DNA of 64,000 nt from an uncultured Actinobaculum sp. (GCA_938020505.1 CALIHR010000055.1:1-64000), one strand, 5' to 3'; shown: positions 9,216-18,323, numbered from the stretch's first letter. Numbers and translations: made by a program. Notes: a model not told the origin generated them from the sequence alone.

Positions 9216-9446
9216 GGTTGCCTCCCACGCATGTCTTTCACATCGGCCTCCTCGCGTCGCTTTCACGATCGCCCCTCGCATCGGCCGGCAGAGCGGCGAC
9301 GTCGGCGGTTGGATCTCCTAAATCGGACCGTCTTGTCTGCATCCGACGGTCTGACCGCCTGAGTCTGACGGTCTGACCGCCTTGATTGAACAGACTAATC
9401 GCCGCTTGAGCGATTGTCGTCACAGCCTTTCAAGGGTACCATCCAG

Positions 9447-9452
9447 TAGTCT
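9447..9452 (+). promoter_or_regulatory. -10 box TAGTCT, leaderless start of UDP-glucose dehydrogenase
   Basis: TAGTCT ends seven bases before the ATG at 9460 and no Shine-Dalgarno sequence is present. Transcription would begin at or next to the ATG, a pattern repeated throughout this window. Confidence 0.5.
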
Positions 9453-9459
9453 GATTGAC

Positions 9460-10770
9460 ATGAAGATCTCGGTCATCGGGTGTGGCTACCTCGGCGCCGC
9501 GCACGCCGTCGCCATGGCCAGCCTCGGCCACGACGTTGTGGGCATTGACAGCAACCGCACCAAGATTTTATCGCTCTCATCCGGACAGCCGACGATTCTG
9601 GAGCCCGGATTCGAGGGCCTGCTCAGGGAAGGCCTGGATTCTGGCCGGCTGGCCTTCTCCGCCGACCCCGAAGCGGCCGGCGGCGCCCGGGTCCATTTCA
9701 TTGGAGTCGGGACCCCGCAGAAAGCGGATTCGCACGCCGCCGACCTCGCCTTCCTCGACGACGCCGTCGATTCGCTCCTCCCCTGTCTTCGCGAGGGCGA
9801 CGTCGTGGCGGGAAAGTCCACGGTGCCCGTGGGGACCGCGGCGGCGCTCGAGCCCCGCATCCGGCGCGCGGGGGCCTCCCTCGTCTGGAATCCCGAGTTC
9901 CTGCGGGAGGGATCGGCGGTCAGGGACACCCTCGAGCCGGACCGGCTGGTCTATGGCCTGTCATCCGAGGAAGCGGACTGGCGCGCGGGCCGTGACGCCC
10001 TCGACGAGTGCTACGCCGCGCTCCTCGCCGCGGGCGTCCCCCGCCTGACGATGGACTTCGCCACAGCCGAGCTCGTCAAGGTCGCGGCGAACTCCTTCCT
10101 TGCAACGAAGATCTCCTTCATCAACGCGATGTCCCAGGCCTGCGACGCCACCGGCGCCGACGTCGTCAAGCTCGCCCGAGCCCTGGGATTCGACGAACGC
10201 ATCGGGCATCGGTTCCTGCGGGCGGGAATAGGGTTCGGCGGCGGCTGCCTGCCAAAGGACATCCGCGCGCTGCGGGCCCGGGCGGAGGAGCTCGACCTGC
10301 ACGAGGCCTTTGGCTTTCTCGCCGAAGTCGAGCGCATCAACGACGGCCAGCGGGCTCGAACCGTCGGAATCCTCGAGGGCCTCACAGGCGGCCTCGCGGG
10401 CCGCAAGGTCGCCGTTCTCGGGGCGGCGTTCAAACCCGACACGGACGACATCCGCTCGTCGCCCGCGCTGAGCATGGCGGCTGCGCTCGTCGGACGGGGC
10501 GCGCGCGTGACGATCACAGACCCCGCGGCTTCGGCGCAGGCGGTCGCGACCGAGGTCGAAGGCGCAGCGTTCTCCGCCGACGTCGAGGCCGCCGTCGCCG
10601 GCGCCGAGGCCGTCCTTCTGTGCACGGAATGGGAGCAGTACGTGCGGCTCGACCCCGCCCGAATCGGGGAGCTCGTGAGCGAGCGGATCGTCGTGGACGG
10701 GCGCAACGCCCTCGACCCCGACGCGTGGAAGCGCGCCGGGTGGACCTATCGAGGCGTCGGCAGGCGCTGA
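9460..10770 (+). CDS. ugd: UDP-glucose 6-dehydrogenase
   Basis: 436 aa cytosolic enzyme oxidising UDP-glucose to UDP-glucuronate with NAD+. The N-terminal Rossmann motif GCGYLGAAHAVAMASLGH begins at residue 8; the middle has STVPVGTAA and NPEFLREGSAVRDTLEPDR; the catalytic cysteine is in GIGFGGGCLPKDIRAL; the C-terminal domain has GAAFKPDTDDIRSSPAL. Length is normal for the family. The ATG is chosen because the conserved protein starts there and a -10 box lies seven bases upstream. It sits between glycosyltransferase genes and the rmlB-like gene, so it most likely supplies a uronic acid, or a pentose made from it, to the surface polymer. Confidence 0.96.
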   Translation: MKISVIGCGYLGAAHAVAMASLGHDVVGIDSNRTKILSLSSGQPTILEPGFEGLLREGLDSGRLAFSADPEAAGGARVHFIGVGTPQKADSHAADLAFLDDAVDSLLPCLREGDVVAGKSTVPVGTAAALEPRIRRAGASLVWNPEFLREGSAVRDTLEPDRLVYGLSSEEADWRAGRDALDECYAALLAAGVPRLTMDFATAELVKVAANSFLATKISFINAMSQACDATGADVVKLARALGFDERIGHRFLRAGIGFGGGCLPKDIRALRARAEELDLHEAFGFLAEVERINDGQRARTVGILEGLTGGLAGRKVAVLGAAFKPDTDDIRSSPALSMAAALVGRGARVTITDPAASAQAVATEVEGAAFSADVEAAVAGAEAVLLCTEWEQYVRLDPARIGELVSERIVVDGRNALDPDAWKRAGWTYRGVGRR

Positions 10771-10891
10771 GCCAAGCGTTCTCGCAGCCGAACAGAAGGC
10801 GGCGCCCAGACAAAAGGCGGCGGTCAGACAAAACAGATAGACTTGCCCAACGATCGATCTTTCTTGCCCATTGACAGAGGAGAGGAAACGC

Positions 10892-11884
10892 ATGCGCGTT
10901 CTCATCACGGGAGGCGCCGGCTTCATCGGCGCGAACTTCGTTCATTCCACGGTCGAGTCGATGCCCGACGCCGACGTCGTCGTCCTCGACAAACTGACCT
11001 ACGCAGGGAACCCGAAGTCCATCGAGGGGCTGGACCGCGTCGAACTGGTCGTGGGCGACATCGCGGACCCCGACACCGTGGACCCGCTAGTCAAGGACGC
11101 CGACGTCGTCGTCAATTTCGCCGCCGAGTCGCACAACGACAACTCGCTGAACGACCCGAGCCCGTTCATCCGCACGAACATCGAGGGCACCTTCCGGCTT
11201 CTCGAGGCCGTTCGCCGCCACGGAACGAGATTCCACCACATTTCCACCGACGAGGTCTACGGCGATCTGGAGATCGGCGACCCCCGTCGGTTCAAGCCCG
11301 GCGACCCGTACGCGCCGTCGAGCCCCTACTCCTCGTCGAAGGGGGCCTCGGACCTGCTGGTGCGCGCATGGGTGCGCTCTTTCGGCGTCCCCGCAACGAT
11401 CTCGAACTGCTCGAACAACTACGGCCCCTATCAGCACGTCGAAAAGTTCATTCCGCGCACGATCACGAACATGATTGACGGAATCCGCCCGCGCGTCTAC
11501 GGAACGGGCGAGCAGGTGCGCGACTGGATCCACGTGCGCGACCACAACACCGCGGTGTGGGAGATCATTGACAAGGGCCGCATCGGCGAGACCTACCTGA
11601 TCGGGGCCGACGGCGAGAAGAACAACCTCGAAGTGGTTCAGATGATCCTCGCGGAATTCGGCCGCGAGGCCGACGATTTTGACCACGTCAACGATCGCCC
11701 CGGCCACGACCAGCGCTACGCGATTGACAACTCCAAGCTCGTCGAGGAGACCGGCTGGAGCCCGAGCTTCGCCGACTTCGCGGCCGGGCTGCACGACACC
11801 GTCGAGTGGTACAAGGCCAACGAGGACTGGTGGCGTCCGCAGAAGGACGACGTCGAGGCCAAGTACGCCAAGACCGGGCAGTAG
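10892..11884 (+). CDS. rfbB: dTDP-glucose 4,6-dehydratase
   Basis: 330 aa short-chain dehydrogenase. It has the NAD motif TGGAGFIGANF at the N-terminus, NFAAESHNDNSLNDP, the catalytic triad region HISTDEVYGDL (Thr, Asp, Glu) and PYSSSKGASDLL (Tyr, Lys), plus NNYGPYQHVEKFIP. It converts dTDP-glucose to the 4-keto-6-deoxy sugar, the first committed step to dTDP-L-rhamnose. The ATG has GAGGAGAGG upstream. The other rhamnose genes (rmlA, rmlC, rmlD) are not in the window, but nearby rhamnan-type proteins fit a rhamnose-containing polymer. A TAGACT box at about 10836 could be its promoter. Confidence 0.94.
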   Translation: MRVLITGGAGFIGANFVHSTVESMPDADVVVLDKLTYAGNPKSIEGLDRVELVVGDIADPDTVDPLVKDADVVVNFAAESHNDNSLNDPSPFIRTNIEGTFRLLEAVRRHGTRFHHISTDEVYGDLEIGDPRRFKPGDPYAPSSPYSSSKGASDLLVRAWVRSFGVPATISNCSNNYGPYQHVEKFIPRTITNMIDGIRPRVYGTGEQVRDWIHVRDHNTAVWEIIDKGRIGETYLIGADGEKNNLEVVQMILAEFGREADDFDHVNDRPGHDQRYAIDNSKLVEETGWSPSFADFAAGLHDTVEWYKANEDWWRPQKDDVEAKYAKTGQ

Positions 11885-11932
11885 TTCGGAGGAGGCCGCC
11901 GGCCGGGAGTTCTGAGCGGCGCATGCACGATG

Positions 11933-11983
11933 AAAGTTCCTAACTGCAAGTTCCATAATCTGGAACTTGCAGTTAGGAACTTT
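11933..11983. terminator. Perfect 23-bp inverted repeat, probable bidirectional terminator
   Basis: Arms 11933-11955 and 11961-11983 are perfectly complementary around the 5-base loop TAATC. The outer ends are AAA and TTTT, so the RNA of either strand ends in a U-run. It lies between two convergent genes, fitting a shared intrinsic terminator. The AT-rich arms differ from the surrounding DNA. Confidence 0.8.
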
Positions 11984-12082
11984 TATGCGTAGGTACTTTT
12001 CATGCAGGTGCTGTTCTCGCATGCAAGTGCTTTTCATCGGCAACAATCCGACTAAACGGCCGCCGGAGCAGGATCGGCTGCG

Positions 12083-12117
12083 GCGGCTGCGACCGGTGCG
12101 GGGTCGGTCGCAGCCGC
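12083..12117. terminator. GC-rich 13-bp hairpin between convergent genes
   Basis: Arms 12083-12095 and 12105-12117 pair perfectly around a 9-base loop. There is no T-run. It lies about 110 bases past the amidase stop and may end or stabilise that transcript. The rest of 11885-12228 holds no gene. Confidence 0.45.
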
Positions 12118-12228
12118 GGCATTGGCCTCGCCAGAATGAGCCGATCAGCCGCATTCGCTCAGCAGATCCGACTCGCCGATTCGACCAGCCGGGTCGGTCC
12201 CGGAACGGTCCGATCCAGCCTCGCCAGA

Positions 12229-14937
12229 TCAGCCTCGGCGGACGCCGAAGGTGTCGACCCGGTTTCCGTCCCAGTCGCCGACGAACGCCCTGTCGCCGAC
12301 CCGTCCGTAATCGATGACGCGGTCGGCGTCGCCGTTGTGGAGGCTCCTGGAGACGTAGAAGGTCTTGCCGCGGCGCACCGCGAGCGCGTCTTTGGCCGAT
12401 CCGCCGAAGTGGCCGACGAAGACTTCGTCGTCGGCCCTGCCGTAGGGAACCACCCTGTCCGCCGGGCCCGAAGACATCGTGTTGCGAATGTGATACTCGT
12501 TGCCTCGACGCACGGCGAAGGTGTCGCGTCCGTCGCCGTCCCAATCGCCGACAAGCACGACGTCGCCCGGTTTGCCGTAGGCGATCGTGTAATCGGCGGT
12601 GGTCGCGCCGACCTTGTTGGAGACGTGGAAGACGTTGCCTCGACGTATGGCGAGCGAATCTTTGCCGTCGCCGTCCCAGTCGCCCACGTAATACTCGTCG
12701 CCGGGAATCCCGTAGGCGGCGGTGAACTTCGGGGCCGCTGTGGGCGCGCTGACGTTGTTGACGGCGAAGGTGTTGCCCCTGCGCAGGGAAACCGTGTCTT
12801 TGCCGTCGCCGTCCCAGTCGCCCACGATCTCGGTGTCGGAACTCAACCCGTAGGTGAAGGTGTGGGTGGCGTTGCCGCTCCACGCGTTGTTGAGGTAGTA
12901 GGTCGGGGACGACGGCTGGGGCGCCGGCTGAGGCTGGGGCGCCGCGGCCGCCCCGCCCATGATTCTCTGGTACTTGGCCGCCGTCGCCGCGCGGATCTGA
13001 TCGAGGTACCCGTAGATCGCACCGGGGCAGGATGTGGACTTGACGTCCTTGTGCCCGACGATGCGGGGAAGGGCGCTTCCTGCGGGGAGCGCGGCGCCGG
13101 TGCCTCTCGGAACCGTCATCGTGCCTCGGCTGCCCGGATTGACGCCGCCGAGAACGAAGCGCGCGGCGATGACGTCGGAAAAGGTTTCGCGGATGAGCGG
13201 TGTGACGCTCGCCGCCGAACTGTAGGTGCCCAGAACCGAAACCCCGAAGGTGCCCTGGTTGCGGGGGGCGGCGTGCGCGCCGGTCACCACTTTGCCGTGC
13301 GGGGCGGCGAGGGTGCCCGAGCGGCCCTCCCAACGCCCGCCGTACTTGTCGATGAGGACGTTGTATCCGATGTCGCCCCATCCGCGGGTGATCGAATGGT
13401 AGCTGTAGATGCCGCGAATAGTCGCCGGCACTTGCGCTTGGCTGTAGTTGTTCGACCCCGCCGTGTGATGGATGATCGCGCCTTCAAAGTTCTCGTAAGA
13501 ACGCGGCCACGACATCTTCCTCTCGTCGGCTCCCCATGCCGAGCGCGGGTGGATGCGCGCGAGGTTGTCGGCGGCGGCGATCTGCGAGGTCGTCAGCTGC
13601 CGCGCCGCGGGCACGTCGGCCTTTGCCGCGGCGCCGGCCTTGCCTTCCGGGGAAGCCTGTCCTTGCGGGGAGGCTGCGGCAGCCGGGCCGCCGAATTGCG
13701 ACGTCGAGGCTACGCCCGTCGCTTTGCCCGAGAGGATCGACTGCTTCTCGTCGGGGTTGGCGACCGGGGCGGTCAGGCTCTTGGCCGCGGGCTGCTGAGC
13801 CGCGGCGACCTTGCGGACGCCTGCGAGATTCTTGGTCGGCCCCTCGCCGTTGACGAGGTTGACTGCGAGCCCGGCGGGAAGGCTGCCGCTTCCCTTGATG
13901 CGGATCTGCACGCCGGTCGACCCGCCGGAAACGTTGGCCTCCGTTCCGGGGCGCCCGCTCTCGCCCTCTTCGACCGAAAGGACGTACCAATCCGACCATC
14001 CCTTGGCGTCGAGAGTGCGCATCTCCACGGTGGCGCCGTTCGGCAAGGACTGGCCCTTGTTCCATGTCAGGCCGGCGACGGCGAATTCGTCGACGGAGAG
14101 CGGTTCGGAGACGAAAAGGTAGCCGCTGGGAGGCTCTGTGGAATCGGCCTTCTGGACCGGTTCGGCCTGCGGCGCCTCCTGCGCGGGCTCGGATTGGGCC
14201 GGCTGCGGCTGCGCCTGTTCGGGCTGCTGCGCCGGCTGAGGCGCCCCGCCCTGCTGCGAATCGGCGGGGCGCCGGGCAACCTCGTTCTGCGCAGAATCCG
14301 TTTGCGTCTGCTGCACGGAAGGCTGCTGCGCCGTCGGCATGCTTTCTGTCAAGCCCTCGGCGCCGTCCGTTTGCGCTGAGCCTTCGGGCTGCCCGGACCC
14401 GTCGGGTCTCGCGGAATCGGCCGGCTGCGCGGAGCCGTCAGACTGCCCAAGTCCGTTGGCCGAAGCTCCGAGGCCGTTTGCCCGGCCCGCCCCGGTCGAA
14501 GCCAGGCGGGCGCCTGAAGTCCGGGCGGCATAGCCGTTTCCCGCTCCGGATGCAGGCGCATCGGCCTGCGTTCCGGACTCCGCGCCGGCTTGAGCTTCGG
14601 ACTCATTGCCCGTTCCAGTGCCCGAGGCGGTTGCGGCGGCAGCTTCCGAAGCCGTCAGGGCGGCGTCCTTGCCAGTTTGAGTCAAGGCGCCCGAGCCGTC
14701 TGTGATGGCAAGAGTCTGCGTTTTCTCCGAGCCGCTCTGCGGGGTCATCGGAATGTTGCCGTCGGCTGACCCAGCCAGGCCGGAAGCGGACGGCGCACGG
14801 TTGGCGTCGGCCGCCTGGTTGACGGCGGCCGATGCATTTCGCGCCCCGACAACCGGATTTTCTGAGGCGAACACGGGAGTGCTCACGAAGATGAGCGACG
14901 CGGCCAACGAAAGGCCGGCGAAGCGTCGAATGGTCAT
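12229..14937 (-). CDS. Secreted PGRP/N-acetylmuramoyl-L-alanine amidase-like protein with FG-GAP-like repeats
   Basis: 902 aa. A signal peptide (MTIRRFAGLSLAASLIFVS, cleavage near VFA-SE) is followed by ~250 residues of Ala/Gln/Pro-rich sequence. A PGRP/amidase_2 domain spans about 457-657, with candidate zinc ligands in GAIIHHTAGSN, IVGHKDV and TSCPGAIYG. Five repeats of ~45 residues end the protein, each with a core like VGDWDGDGKD followed by a RRGN turn. The acidic calcium-type loop is degenerate in the fourth repeat (HFGGSAKD) and partly in the fifth. It would cut or bind peptidoglycan outside the cell. The ATG at 14937 has GGAGG upstream. The final repeat stops at RRG, so the tail may be trimmed. 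Confidence 0.9.
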   Translation of the reverse strand: MTIRRFAGLSLAASLIFVSTPVFASENPVVGARNASAAVNQAADANRAPSASGLAGSADGNIPMTPQSGSEKTQTLAITDGSGALTQTGKDAALTASEAAAATASGTGTGNESEAQAGAESGTQADAPASGAGNGYAARTSGARLASTGAGRANGLGASANGLGQSDGSAQPADSARPDGSGQPEGSAQTDGAEGLTESMPTAQQPSVQQTQTDSAQNEVARRPADSQQGGAPQPAQQPEQAQPQPAQSEPAQEAPQAEPVQKADSTEPPSGYLFVSEPLSVDEFAVAGLTWNKGQSLPNGATVEMRTLDAKGWSDWYVLSVEEGESGRPGTEANVSGGSTGVQIRIKGSGSLPAGLAVNLVNGEGPTKNLAGVRKVAAAQQPAAKSLTAPVANPDEKQSILSGKATGVASTSQFGGPAAAASPQGQASPEGKAGAAAKADVPAARQLTTSQIAAADNLARIHPRSAWGADERKMSWPRSYENFEGAIIHHTAGSNNYSQAQVPATIRGIYSYHSITRGWGDIGYNVLIDKYGGRWEGRSGTLAAPHGKVVTGAHAAPRNQGTFGVSVLGTYSSAASVTPLIRETFSDVIAARFVLGGVNPGSRGTMTVPRGTGAALPAGSALPRIVGHKDVKSTSCPGAIYGYLDQIRAATAAKYQRIMGGAAAAPQPQPAPQPSSPTYYLNNAWSGNATHTFTYGLSSDTEIVGDWDGDGKDTVSLRRGNTFAVNNVSAPTAAPKFTAAYGIPGDEYYVGDWDGDGKDSLAIRRGNVFHVSNKVGATTADYTIAYGKPGDVVLVGDWDGDGRDTFAVRRGNEYHIRNTMSSGPADRVVPYGRADDEVFVGHFGGSAKDALAVRRGKTFYVSRSLHNGDADRVIDYGRVGDRAFVGDWDGNRVDTFGVRRG

Positions 14938-15571
14938 GCTTGATCCTCCAATTTTTCTCCCTCCAAAAGAGAAACGGTAATCCACTGTACATCACAGACT
15001 TAACAGAACACACATTTGTCACATTCGCAACATTTCAACCTAAATGCGCACCATGTGAGGTATAAGCGCACACGAACCGATGCGGCTTTGCCACAGCCAC
15101 GCAGCCCGCATTTCGTCATTTTTACAGGCATCCCAAAGGCCCCTGCAAGCCTCGACGACGTCCACCGAACCCGAAAACGCCCACAAACACCGTTGGACAC
15201 CCGGACACAGCGGCCACGCCCGTCAAGCATCTCGGCGCGCCAGAGCGTCTCTGCACCGTCCACAGGACGCCTCAGCAGGGCCCATAAGCCTCGCGGCGAT
15301 TGGCGGGGCGGCCTCGGCGAAACGCGAAAGCCCCGGATTTCGCCGCGCTGCCAGCCTCATCGCAGCATCGACGCACCCGCCTTCGCACCCGCAGTTGCAA
15401 TGTCCAGACACTTTTCTGGACGCTCAACCCAAGCAAGGCACTTTTCTTGGAATTTCACTCCAGAAACTCGGCACTCATCCCTAAAGGGCACACAAAATCG
15501 CGCTTCGACGCCCGCCATAGCTCACGCCGGCCTTCCGCACGGCGCCCGCTTCCCTCGCCTCGCCGCGACGG
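14938..15571. other. Gene-less stretch upstream of the amidase
   Basis: About 630 bases between two minus-strand genes. The part next to the amidase is AT-richer (14940-15060) and carries a TACAGT box on the minus strand near 14985, a likely promoter. Further in there is a 6-bp inverted repeat, GTCCAG and CTGGAC, near 15401-15420. Open frames here are short or lack coding features. No RNA gene was recognised. Confidence 0.4.
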
Positions 15572-16540
15572 CTACTTCTCGCTTCGCCGTGACAAACGGA
15601 CAAGCAGCTCCTCCCGCGCCTTCAGCCCGGCTCGCAGCGCCCAGCGCAACGGCGCCTGCCAAGGCTTGGAGTACACGCCGTCGAGGTATCGGGCAGCCGA
15701 ACGATGGTGCGCGCGGATCATGTTTTCAGGCTTGTTCCGCCAGCTAGCGCCTTGATCGTGCACCACTTCGGCGTCGGGAACGAAAACGCTCTGCCACCCC
15801 GCGGAGGCAAGCTGCTCTCCCAACGCCGTGTCCTCGAAGAACATGAAGTACGACTCGTCGAACCCGCCGACGGCGTCAAATGCCTCGCGTCGAAGCAGCA
15901 GGCACGATCCGGAAAGCCAGTCGACGACGTGGGCCCGCGTGGCGTCGGCGTTCTCGCGGTAGGCTCGCGAGAACGGGTTGTTCGGCCAAACCCCGACCAA
16001 AAGCGCATGCCCGACGCCGGAAACGAGCCGCGGGAACTTGCGGGCGGAGGGGTAGACGGTTCCCGCGCGGTCACGCACGAGCGGCCCGAAGGCTCCCCCG
16101 CGAGGCCACGCGGCCGCGGCCGCGATCAGCTTGTCGATGGCGTCGGGAAGAAAGACGACGTCGGGGTTGACGACGACGATCCACTCGGAATCCCGCAGAT
16201 CAAACAAACCCTCGCCACTGGCCGACCCCTGCGCATTAAATGGCCGCCCGCCAAACGACCCCGCGGAGGGGTCGGGCGCAGCAGTGCCGGCGCTTCGCTC
16301 GCGCAGCGCCTTTACACCGCGGTTTACCGCCGTTCCGTAGCCGAGATTCCGGCCTGGCCTGAGGACGGCGGCGCCATAAATCCGGCCCACGGCGTCGACC
16401 ATTTCAGCGTCGGTCCCGTTGTCGACGATGACGACGTCGGCGGCTCTGTGCGTGGCCTCGCCGACGGACTCCGCCCACAATGCGAGCTCCTCCCCCGGAT
16501 TGAAGGCGACAGTGACGATCCTCAGACGTTCGGTGTTCAC
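15572..16540 (-). CDS. Glycosyltransferase family 2 (rhamnosyltransferase WbbL-like)
   Basis: 322 aa. GT-A motifs are IVTVAFNPGEE at the start, VVIVDNGTD near 35, NLGYGTAVNRGV near 65 and VVVNPDVVF near 125. The acceptor region has WLSGSCLLLRREAFDAVGGFDESYF and DTALGEQLASAGW, the pattern of WbbL-type rhamnosyltransferases. The GTG start at 16540 has a TAGTCT -10 box exactly six bases upstream and only a distant purine run, suggesting a leaderless message. It lies between the amidase and the LCP genes, consistent with linkage-unit or side-chain synthesis. Donor sugar is unproven. Confidence 0.87.
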   Translation of the reverse strand: MNTERLRIVTVAFNPGEELALWAESVGEATHRAADVVIVDNGTDAEMVDAVGRIYGAAVLRPGRNLGYGTAVNRGVKALRERSAGTAAPDPSAGSFGGRPFNAQGSASGEGLFDLRDSEWIVVVNPDVVFLPDAIDKLIAAAAAWPRGGAFGPLVRDRAGTVYPSARKFPRLVSGVGHALLVGVWPNNPFSRAYRENADATRAHVVDWLSGSCLLLRREAFDAVGGFDESYFMFFEDTALGEQLASAGWQSVFVPDAEVVHDQGASWRNKPENMIRAHHRSAARYLDGVYSKPWQAPLRWALRAGLKAREELLVRLSRRSEK

Positions 16541-16546
16541 TGAATA

Positions 16547-16552
16547 AGACTA
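16547..16552 (-). promoter_or_regulatory. -10 box TAGTCT, leaderless start of the glycosyltransferase
   Basis: On the minus strand TAGTCT lies six bases before the GTG at 16540. The box fits the TAnnnT pattern seen at other genes here. Confidence 0.5.
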
Positions 16553-16580
16553 ACCTCCCGCGGCGCTTCGCGTTTCCAGC

Positions 16581-16795
16581 ATCCGGCCCCCGCCCCCAGA
16601 CGGACCGTTTCGGGGCCTCATGCGCCGGTATTGGGACGAAATCCAGCCCCCGCCCCCAGGCGGACCGCCATTGCGGCCCTCCCGAAGTGCAACTTGGACG
16701 TCCGGCCCCCGCCGTCTCTAGGCGGACGGAAAGCACGTGGTCGTCTCGATCTTCGTCGCCCCTCTCCAACCCCCGCCCCCAGGCGGACGGAAAGC
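16581..16795. repeat. Four degenerate ~28-base repeats at ~60-base spacing (CRISPR-like)
   Basis: Four copies of a C-rich element with the core CCCCCGCCCCCAGGCGGAC start near 16581, 16641, 16700 and 16764, spaced 60, 59 and 64 bases. Copy 3 carries three extra bases inside its loop but keeps the stem CCGCC/GGCGG. Copies 3 and 4 share the extension GGAAAGC; copies 1 and 2 do not. The intervening stretches of about 32 bases are unrelated. The spacing is that of a type I-E CRISPR array, but the copies are diverged and no cas genes are nearby. It lies in the gene-less region 16541-17057. Confidence 0.55.
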
Positions 16796-17044
16796 GCAGA
16801 TGTTCACCTCCTTCACCCTCGACTGTGTCAAGCCTCCAACTGCTGTGAAAACCGCTACATTTCGCGGAAGACACTTACGTCGGCAGTCGTCGGCCACGCC
16901 TGCACATTTGGGTCGGATGTCCCGCGGGCGTTCTCGGACTTTGACCCGTTACTTCGCCGTCCACACTTATCGACATCGACGTCGGCCTCGGTCACACAAG
17001 TCCCCAACGGCAAGCATTCCCCGCTCTCCCACAGAAACGGCACG

Positions 17045-17050
17045 TACTAT
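17045..17050 (+). promoter_or_regulatory. -10 box TACTAT upstream of the first LCP gene
   Basis: TACTAT ends seven bases before the GTG at 17058, supporting that GTG as a leaderless start rather than the ATG at 17088. Confidence 0.45.
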
Positions 17051-17057
17051 TGGCAAG

Positions 17058-18323
17058 GTGAGTAGAAAACAACGCGATGCCGCCCATATGGCGGCCGGCC
17101 GTCGATCACGGCACATTTTCAGGATTGCGGCACTGTGCCTTTCCGCGCTCCTGCTGACAGGTGCTTCGGCCCTTGTTTTCATGTACATCCGCCTGAACGG
17201 CAACATTGATAAGTACGATCCAAAAAGGGACCTCGGCAGCGATCGCCCCACAATCGACAAGCAAGCCGGAAAGTCGGTGAATTTCCTCCTCATCGGATCG
17301 GATTATCGCAGCGGAGAGTCGGACGTGGACGGAGCCGGGTCTTCGGGCGACGTGGTTGGAATGCGCTCAGACACGACGATGCTCGTGCATGTTTCCGCCG
17401 ACCGCAAACGAGTCGAAGTCGTCTCCATCCCCCGCGACACCCTCGTCGACATTCCCGAATGCAATGTGAGGGACAAAGACGATGACGACAAGGTCCTCTA
17501 CACCACCGAGCCTCAAAAGAACGCTCGATTCAACACTGCCTTCGCCAAAGGCGGCGCCAAGCTCAACACCGGGTCGGCAGCGGCATGCACAATGAAAACC
17601 GTTGAGAAACTCACCGGAAAGAGGCTGCGCATTGACAATTTCATGGTTATCAACTTCGCCGCTTTCAAAGGAATCGTGAACGAGCTTGGAGGAGTGCCTT
17701 CGTACTTCCCCGAGGACGTCAACGACAAGGAGGCAGGCCTCAAGGTCAAGGCGGGATGCCGCCTTCTCGACGGCGACCAAGCGCTGGCCTTGGCCCGAGC
17801 CCGCAAAAGCCTGGGCGACGGTTCGGACCTCGGCAGAGTGAACAGACAGCAGGAGCTAGTCAGGACCATTCTGGCTGAGGCCATGGATCTTGACTTAGTC
17901 GGGAATGCGACCAAGCTGTACAGCATCCTTGACGCCACCACTAAAAACATCGCCGCCAACAAGGAGTTCGGAGACATCCGGAATCTCGCGGGCCTAGCCT
18001 CGTCCCTTCAGAATGTCGCCCCGAGCGACGTCAAATTCCTCACGATGCCTTTCGAGCACAAGGGCGCCTACGTCGTCCCGCGCAAAGAGGCGGACAAACT
18101 TTGGGCGAGCATAGCCAAAGACAAGCCCGTGACGATGACGGTCGACCCGGCCGAAGGCACCGTCACGGACAGCGAGTCTCCTTCCGAGACTCCCGCGAGC
18201 CCGGGAGGAAGCGCGGAGAACGCCGCCAAGGAAAGCCCGGCCTCGCCCAAGGCTTCCCAATCGGCCAAGTCTTCCCCCTCAAGCACGACGACTCCGGTTT
18301 GCACTAGGAAGAATGCCAAGTAA
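17058..18323 (+). CDS. LytR-CpsA-Psr (LCP) family glycopolymer ligase
   Basis: 421 aa membrane-anchored enzyme. One N-terminal helix (AALCLSALLLTGASALVFMY) precedes an extracellular LCP domain: NFLLIGSDYRSG, MRSDTTMLVHV, VVSIPRDTLVDIP, INFAAFKGIVNELGGVP, ARARKSLGDGSDLGRVNRQ. The conserved Arg and Asp residues that bind the pyrophosphate lipid are present. LCP proteins transfer glycopolymers from undecaprenyl pyrophosphate to peptidoglycan or protein. The C-terminus is a Ser/Pro/Ala-rich tail. GTG 17058 is chosen from the promoter position; ATG 17088 is the alternative. It is followed 11 bases later by a second LCP gene. Confidence 0.93.
   Translation: MSRKQRDAAHMAAGRRSRHIFRIAALCLSALLLTGASALVFMYIRLNGNIDKYDPKRDLGSDRPTIDKQAGKSVNFLLIGSDYRSGESDVDGAGSSGDVVGMRSDTTMLVHVSADRKRVEVVSIPRDTLVDIPECNVRDKDDDDKVLYTTEPQKNARFNTAFAKGGAKLNTGSAAACTMKTVEKLTGKRLRIDNFMVINFAAFKGIVNELGGVPSYFPEDVNDKEAGLKVKAGCRLLDGDQALALARARKSLGDGSDLGRVNRQQELVRTILAEAMDLDLVGNATKLYSILDATTKNIAANKEFGDIRNLAGLASSLQNVAPSDVKFLTMPFEHKGAYVVPRKEADKLWASIAKDKPVTMTVDPAEGTVTDSESPSETPASPGGSAENAAKESPASPKASQSAKSSPSSTTTPVCTRKNAK

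Noticed and set aside
11087..13381. 764-codon minus-strand frame spanning rmlB and the amidase end
   Set aside because: It crosses two recognisable genes and the terminator hairpin; no domain is visible in it.
15016..15755. Overlapping plus-strand open frames upstream of the GT2 gene
   Set aside because: The composition is typical of random high-GC sequence, no motifs or ribosome-binding site fit, and they overlap the GT2 gene end.
16581..16795. Functional CRISPR array
   Set aside because: There are only four diverged copies, no identical repeat pair and no cas gene in the window. It is kept as a CRISPR-like repeat, not a CRISPR call.
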